DNA of 64,000 nucleotides from Terrabacter aerolatus (GTDB taxonomy: Bacteria; Actinomycetota; Actinomycetes; Actinomycetales; Dermatophilaceae): contig NZ_BJYX01000014.1 in NCBI RefSeq assembly GCF_007991735.1, positions 59,531 to 123,530 of the forward strand, in the 5' to 3' direction. The notes under the pieces are model-generated. The model was not told the DNA's origin and searched no databases. It was given only the letters and a program-made list of their open reading frames with translations. The position numbers and the translations under genes were made by a program. Within the stretch, counting starts at the first letter, position 1. Each line of letters starts with the position of its first letter. This document shows positions 59,889-64,000 of the stretch, piece after piece.

Positions 59889-62129
59889 TCAGCCGCCCGG
59901 TTTCGTGGACGTCGGGGACGGCCCGGGCAGCGGGATGGTGATCGACGGCTGCGTCGTCGACGGCTGCGGCTTGCCGGTGCCGTTCGTCTTGGTGGGCAGC
60001 TGCGTCGTCGTCGGCGCCTGCGTCGTCGTCGTGGGCGCCTGCGTCGTCGTGGTCGGCGGGGGCGTGAACGTCGTCGTCGGGGGCGCGAAGGTCGTCGTCG
60101 GCGTCGGGATCTTGTCGTCGCCGACACCCACGCGGGCCGGGAAGTCCTGGACCTCCATGCCGTTCAGGGCGACCTTCATGAAGTCGTAGAAGACGTCGGC
60201 CGGGACCGTGCCACCCGTGAGGTTGGTGTCCTCGGAGCTCGTGAGGGTCTGCGGGTTGCCCTTGGCGTCCGGCTTGTACATGCCGATCGAGACGGCGAGC
60301 TGGGGGACGAAACCGGAGAACCAGATCGACTTGGCGTAGGAGGACGTTCCGGTCTTGCCGGCGATGGGGCGGCCGAGGCGCTGGAGCTTCGTGGCGGTGC
60401 CGCCGTCCTTGACGGTGTAGGTCATGGCGTCGGTGACGTCGGCCGTGACGTCCTTGTCGAACGCACGCCTCGTCTCCGGCTTGGCCTGGTAGCTGAAGTC
60501 ACTCGTGGTGGACGTGATCTTCTTGACGAGGTACGGCTTGGCCCGCACGCCCTGCGCCGCGATGGTCGAGTAGGCCGTGGCCATGTCGATGACGTGGGGG
60601 GAGGCCGTGCCGAGGACGTTCGTCAGCGTCGTGTCGAGACCGGGGGTCCGCTCCGGGATCCCGGCGTCGATGGCCGCCTGACGGGTGAGCGCCGGCGTGA
60701 TCGTGTTGTTGAGGTTGACGAAGGCCGTGTTGATCGAGCGACCGATCATCCGTCGCATGTCGACCATGCCGTAGGAGCGGCCGCCGAAGTTGGTGATGGT
60801 CGTGCCGGCGATGTCCTGGGGCTGGTTGCCGTTGAACTTCGTCTTCGTCGAGACGCCGTCGCGAACGGCGGCGAGCACGGCGAAGGGCTTGAAGTTCGAG
60901 GCGCCCTGCATGATCGCCTGCGTCGAGGTGTTGAACTGCGACTTCGAGTAGTCGGCTCCGCCGTACATCGCGACCACGGCACCGTCACCGGGCTTGACGG
61001 CGACGAGGCCGCCGGTGACCTGCTTCGGCAGGTTCCCCTGCATCGCGGCGATCGCGGCGGCCTGGTCCTTCTTGTCGATCGTCGTGACGATGCGCAGGCC
61101 GCCGGTGTCGATGTCCTGCTCGGTCAGGCCCGTACCGAGCAGCTCGCTCTTGACCTGGGCGGTGATGAACCCGTTGGGGCCCGAGGAGAACTTGTTGCCC
61201 TTGTAGGGCTGGATCTTGGGGACCTCGGAGTACTTGGCGCGGTCGGCGGCGCTGAGCCAGCCCTCCTGCACCATGCCGTCGAGCACGTAGGCGTAGCGCT
61301 TGGTCAGGTTGGCCTTGGCGTCGGCGCCGTTGGCGGGGTCGTAGAGCGAGGGAGCGTTGATGACGGCTGCCAAGACCGCACCCTCACCGGGGTTCAGCTT
61401 GGAGACGTCCTTGCCGAAGTACGCCTTGGCCGCGCTCTGGATGCCGTAGGCGCCGCGGCCGTAGTAGATCGTGTTGAGGTACTTCTCGAGGATCTCGGAC
61501 TTGGAGAGCTGGCCGTCGATCTTGACGGAGATGAGGATCTCCTTGGCCTTGCGGGTGATCGTCCGGTCCTGCGTGAGGAAGTAGTTCTTGACGTACTGCT
61601 GGGTGATCGTGGAGCCGCCGACCTGGGCCTCGCCGGTGATGCTCGTCTTGATGGCGCGCAGGATGCCGCCGACCGAGATGCCGTTGTTCTGGTAGAACGT
61701 GCGGTCCTCGGCGGCGATGTGCGCGTCCTGGACGAACTTGGGCACCTTGGAGAGGGGGACCGACTCGCGGTTGCCGTCCTGGACGGCGATCCGGTCGAGC
61801 TCGGTCTTGCCGTCGCTGTAGTAGACGATCGAGACCTGCTTGTTGGCCAGCTGGTTGGGCTGCGGGATGGAGGTCTTGTTGTAGGCGATGACGACGCCGA
61901 CGACCCCGAGCACGAGCAGGACCGCCGCGGCGATCGAGCCCCACTTCAGCGTGCCGAGCAGCCACTTCTTCCATCCGGTGCGACCGCCGCCGGCACCGTC
62001 GTCGAAGCTCGCTCCCGCGCCGGTCCGACCGTTGCCGTTGCCGCCGCCTGCGCGCTGGGTCCGGCCCTTGCCGGCCGACTGCTGGGCAGCGCGGATGTCG
62101 CGCCTGCTCTGCGTCACAACCTGCTCCAT
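59889..62129 (-). CDS. ponA: Class A penicillin-binding protein (transglycosylase/transpeptidase)
   Basis: 746 residues. A single span (~70-95, SIAAAVLLVLGVVGVVIAY) anchors it. The GT51 domain has AAEDRTFYQNNGIS, GGSTITQQYVKNYFLT and EKYLNTIYYGRGAYGIQSAA. The transpeptidase domain has SNFKPFA (SxxK), RSINTAF (SxN) and GKTGTSSYA (KTG). A Thr/Pro/Gln-rich tail follows (~675-746). It polymerises and crosslinks peptidoglycan outside the membrane. The N terminus is Gln/Gly-rich and cytoplasmic. ATG 62129 is the first good start. Confidence 0.95.
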   Translation of the reverse strand: MEQVVTQSRRDIRAAQQSAGKGRTQRAGGGNGNGRTGAGASFDDGAGGGRTGWKKWLLGTLKWGSIAAAVLLVLGVVGVVIAYNKTSIPQPNQLANKQVSIVYYSDGKTELDRIAVQDGNRESVPLSKVPKFVQDAHIAAEDRTFYQNNGISVGGILRAIKTSITGEAQVGGSTITQQYVKNYFLTQDRTITRKAKEILISVKIDGQLSKSEILEKYLNTIYYGRGAYGIQSAAKAYFGKDVSKLNPGEGAVLAAVINAPSLYDPANGADAKANLTKRYAYVLDGMVQEGWLSAADRAKYSEVPKIQPYKGNKFSSGPNGFITAQVKSELLGTGLTEQDIDTGGLRIVTTIDKKDQAAAIAAMQGNLPKQVTGGLVAVKPGDGAVVAMYGGADYSKSQFNTSTQAIMQGASNFKPFAVLAAVRDGVSTKTKFNGNQPQDIAGTTITNFGGRSYGMVDMRRMIGRSINTAFVNLNNTITPALTRQAAIDAGIPERTPGLDTTLTNVLGTASPHVIDMATAYSTIAAQGVRAKPYLVKKITSTTSDFSYQAKPETRRAFDKDVTADVTDAMTYTVKDGGTATKLQRLGRPIAGKTGTSSYAKSIWFSGFVPQLAVSIGMYKPDAKGNPQTLTSSEDTNLTGGTVPADVFYDFMKVALNGMEVQDFPARVGVGDDKIPTPTTTFAPPTTTFTPPPTTTTQAPTTTTQAPTTTQLPTKTNGTGKPQPSTTQPSITIPLPGPSPTSTKPGG

Positions 62130-62380
62130 TCACTGATCAGGCCCGAGTGAAACCATCCCGAGCCGCCACTCAGTATGACCTGACCGGCGGTGGGACGACG
62201 AAACGAACGAGGCCGCTCACACGACCGGCACAAGTGCCCCACAGACTCTCTTCACATACCCCGTGCCCGCGTGCAACCTTTCTCCCGGGCCGACCGGTCC
62301 TGCTGGGTGTGACGACATTGACGGGCTCCGGCCCGGGGGCGGCGAGCGCCCCGACCGGGCCACTGACAGGGGGACGAACC
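62130..62380. other. Divergent intergenic region, ponA and ECF sigma gene
   Basis: 251 bp. A possible ECF-type promoter lies upstream of the sigma gene: GCAACC at 62273-62278 and CGGTCC at 62295-62300, 16 bp apart, which would allow self-activation. No other site was recognised. Confidence 0.4.
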
Positions 62381-62896
62381 GTGCACCGGGAGGCCTTCGA
62401 CGAGTTCGTGGCGACGCGCTCGAGCCGTCTGCTGCGCACGGCCTACCTGCTGACGCACGACCGGGCCCTCGCCGAGGACCTCGTCCAGACGTCGCTCGCC
62501 AAGGCGTGGTTCGCCTGGGGCCGCATCGAGGGCCATCACGAGGCCTACGTGCGCCGGGTGATGGTCAACACCTACTCGAGCTGGTGGAGGCGCCGCTGGA
62601 ACGGCGAGGAGGCGACGGCCGACCTGCCGGAGCGCCGTGACACCCACCACACCCCGCACGCGGACCACGACCGCATCGACGACCGCACCGACCTGTGGCA
62701 GGCGCTCGCGCGTCTGCCGAGACGACAGCGAGCCGTCGTCGTGCTCCGGTTCTACGAGGACCTCTCCGAGGCGGAGACGGCCGAGATCATGCAGTGCTCG
62801 GTCGGCACCGTGAAGAGCCAGGCGAGCCGCGCCCTCGCCAAGCTGCGCATCGACCCCACCCTGGCGCCGACCTCCGACGAGGAGCGTGTCCGATGA
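62381..62896 (+). CDS. SigE-family ECF sigma factor
   Basis: 171 residues. Region 2 is LLRTAYLLTHDRALAEDLVQ with TSLAKAWFAWGRIEG and YVRRVMVNTYSSWWRRRW; region 4 is LARLPRRQRAVVVLRFYEDL with SEAETAEIMQCSVGTVKSQ. This is the SACE-type SigE family common in actinobacteria. GTG 62381 has AGGGGG just upstream. Its stop overlaps the ATG of the next gene, a putative anti-sigma factor. Confidence 0.92.
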   Translation: MHREAFDEFVATRSSRLLRTAYLLTHDRALAEDLVQTSLAKAWFAWGRIEGHHEAYVRRVMVNTYSSWWRRRWNGEEATADLPERRDTHHTPHADHDRIDDRTDLWQALARLPRRQRAVVVLRFYEDLSEAETAEIMQCSVGTVKSQASRALAKLRIDPTLAPTSDEERVR

Positions 62897-64000
62897 ACCT
62901 CACCGACCTTCGCGACGAGCTGGCGGCCCACGCCGACGACGTCGGTCCCGCGCCCGACCTGCGCGCCGGTGTGGCGCAGCGGGTCCGCACCACGCGGCTT
63001 CGCCGGGCGGCGGCCGGGGGCTCCCTGGCGACCCTGACCGTGGCTGCCCTCACCGTCGGCGTCCTGACGTCGACGGGACTCCCGACACGCACCGTGCCCG
63101 GCCGCACCGCACCCGCCGACACACCATCCGTCGCCATGGCCCCGATGGTGGGGTCCGACGGCATGCCGTACCGCACGGTGCCCGACTCTCCGGGTGACGT
63201 CGTCAAGGACGGTCTGCGCTACCGGGGCCGGGTCGCCGACGACCGCCTCGTGGCCGGCGTCATCGGCGACCCCGGCCGGTCCACCCTGACCTTCACCTGG
63301 ACCCCGTCGACGACCCGAGCCTCGCTCGCCGCGGCCTGCTGGATCCCGGGCGCGGATGCCGCCACCGCCGAGCACACCATGGTGATGCTCAGCGTGCAGG
63401 GCAGGCTGGTCATGGGGTCGGGGTGCGGGACCGCTCGCCCCGAGGGGCGCGACCTGCCCACGGGCGGCGCGATCCCCGGCGGACCGGGCGGAGGGTGGGA
63501 CGCCATCACCGTCGGCAGGCCGGTCACGGCAACGCTGCGCCTCGTCGACCGCGACACCAAGGCGGCGGTGACCGACCCGTCCGTCCGCCTGACCGGCGCG
63601 GTGTACGAGCAGGGCCTGCAGCAGCCCATCGAGGACGCGGCGGGCACGACGGTGGCCGAGCTGCCGACCGTCGTCGAGCACCAGGGCTACCGCTACCGCC
63701 TGGCCGGGGTGGCGACCGGCCCGCTGGCCTCCGGGCCCCTGCCAGAGCTCGGCGTCGAGACGAGTCCCTACGCCGCGGTCGCCGTGCCCGTCGGCCCGTT
63801 CCTGCTGGCGTGGGGATCCGCGGGCACCGACCTCCCGGGCACCGGGCGGTCCGGCGACGGCGCGCAGCTGCGGCTGGAGGGGCTCCGTGACGCGGAGGCC
63901 CGCGGCTACGACTCGTGGGGCGTCGTCCCGGTGCCGGCCGGCTCGATCCGCGTGTCCGCCGACTCGACCCGTTCCCTGCGGCTCGTCGCGGACGGCGCCC
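62893..64000 (+). CDS. Putative membrane-anchored anti-sigma factor (3' end outside window)
   Basis: At least 369 residues, still open at the window end. A short cytoplasmic start (MNLTDLRDELAAHADDVGPA, then basic VAQRVRTTRLRR) is followed by one span (~43-63, GGSLATLTVAALTVGVLTST) and a long extracytoplasmic part. ATGA overlap with the sigma gene and this topology mark it as the partner of the SigE-family factor, though the classical zinc anti-sigma motif is absent. The outer domain is not recognised. Confidence 0.75.
   Translation, partial: MNLTDLRDELAAHADDVGPAPDLRAGVAQRVRTTRLRRAAAGGSLATLTVAALTVGVLTSTGLPTRTVPGRTAPADTPSVAMAPMVGSDGMPYRTVPDSPGDVVKDGLRYRGRVADDRLVAGVIGDPGRSTLTFTWTPSTTRASLAAACWIPGADAATAEHTMVMLSVQGRLVMGSGCGTARPEGRDLPTGGAIPGGPGGGWDAITVGRPVTATLRLVDRDTKAAVTDPSVRLTGAVYEQGLQQPIEDAAGTTVAELPTVVEHQGYRYRLAGVATGPLASGPLPELGVETSPYAAVAVPVGPFLLAWGSAGTDLPGTGRSGDGAQLRLEGLRDAEARGYDSWGVVPVPAGSIRVSADSTRSLRLVADGA

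Overview
The window is 64 kb of very GC-rich, gene-dense DNA from an actinobacterium. The support is a DnaB/bS6/SSB/bS18/bL9 replication-translation block, many leaderless genes (a -10-like hexamer exactly 6 nt before ATG or GTG), a 6C-type small RNA, an ECF42/DGPF sigma module and a MoxR/VWA pair. A Micrococcales lineage near the Intrasporangiaceae is my guess from gene content and is not demonstrated. No tRNA, rRNA, CRISPR array, prophage or insertion sequence was seen.

Layout. 1-10 kb: a truncated TetR gene, a SnoaL-like protein, a LuxR-tailed alpha/beta hydrolase, an MddA-like membrane methyltransferase convergent with a type II cation P-type ATPase, a YcaQ-like glycosylase and small conserved proteins. 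10-17 kb: a GNAT protein, a VWA/MoxR pair, gnd and a DUF429 protein. 17-21 kb: a region with three near-identical palindromic repeats, an N-terminally deleted TetR gene, a secreted SGNH esterase and an SDR. 21-25 kb: an alpha/beta hydrolase coupled to an ECF42 sigma factor and a DGPF protein, then a GH76-like protein. 25-36 kb: a lipoprotein hydrolase, an amidohydrolase, bleomycin hydrolase, an FAD oxidoreductase/MerR divergent pair, a CGNR regulator/MFS divergent pair, and RimB divergent to a RimK with a C-terminal RCK_C-like domain. 36-39 kb: manganese homeostasis, with mntR, a yybP-ykoY riboswitch and a GDT1-family exporter, plus an unlisted 27-residue membrane peptide behind an MntR-like operator. 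39-42 kb: a drug-type ABC exporter under its own MerR regulator. 42-48 kb: dnaB, a cluster of DnaA boxes, nagB, DUF2277, a methyltransferase, an AlkD-like protein and MATE. 48-56 kb: a 6C-like RNA, an IolC-like kinase and a complete beta-glucoside operon (binding protein, two permeases, GH1, LacI) with LacI-type operators. 56-64 kb: rplI, rpsR, ssb, rpsF, a polytopic glycosyltransferase, a class A PBP and an ECF sigma/anti-sigma pair cut by the window end.

The most unusual signal is not a gene. The octamer GTATGCCG (reverse CGGCATAC) occurs about 47 times by eye, on both strands, where simple base composition predicts about two. Inside genes it accounts for most TAT codons and forces rare GCA, ATA and GTA codons. 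Outside genes it forms inverted pairs at 3' ends, including three copies of a 38-46 bp palindrome and a hairpin between convergent genes. This resembles the layout of DNA uptake sequences in Neisseria and Pasteurellaceae, but its role here is unknown.
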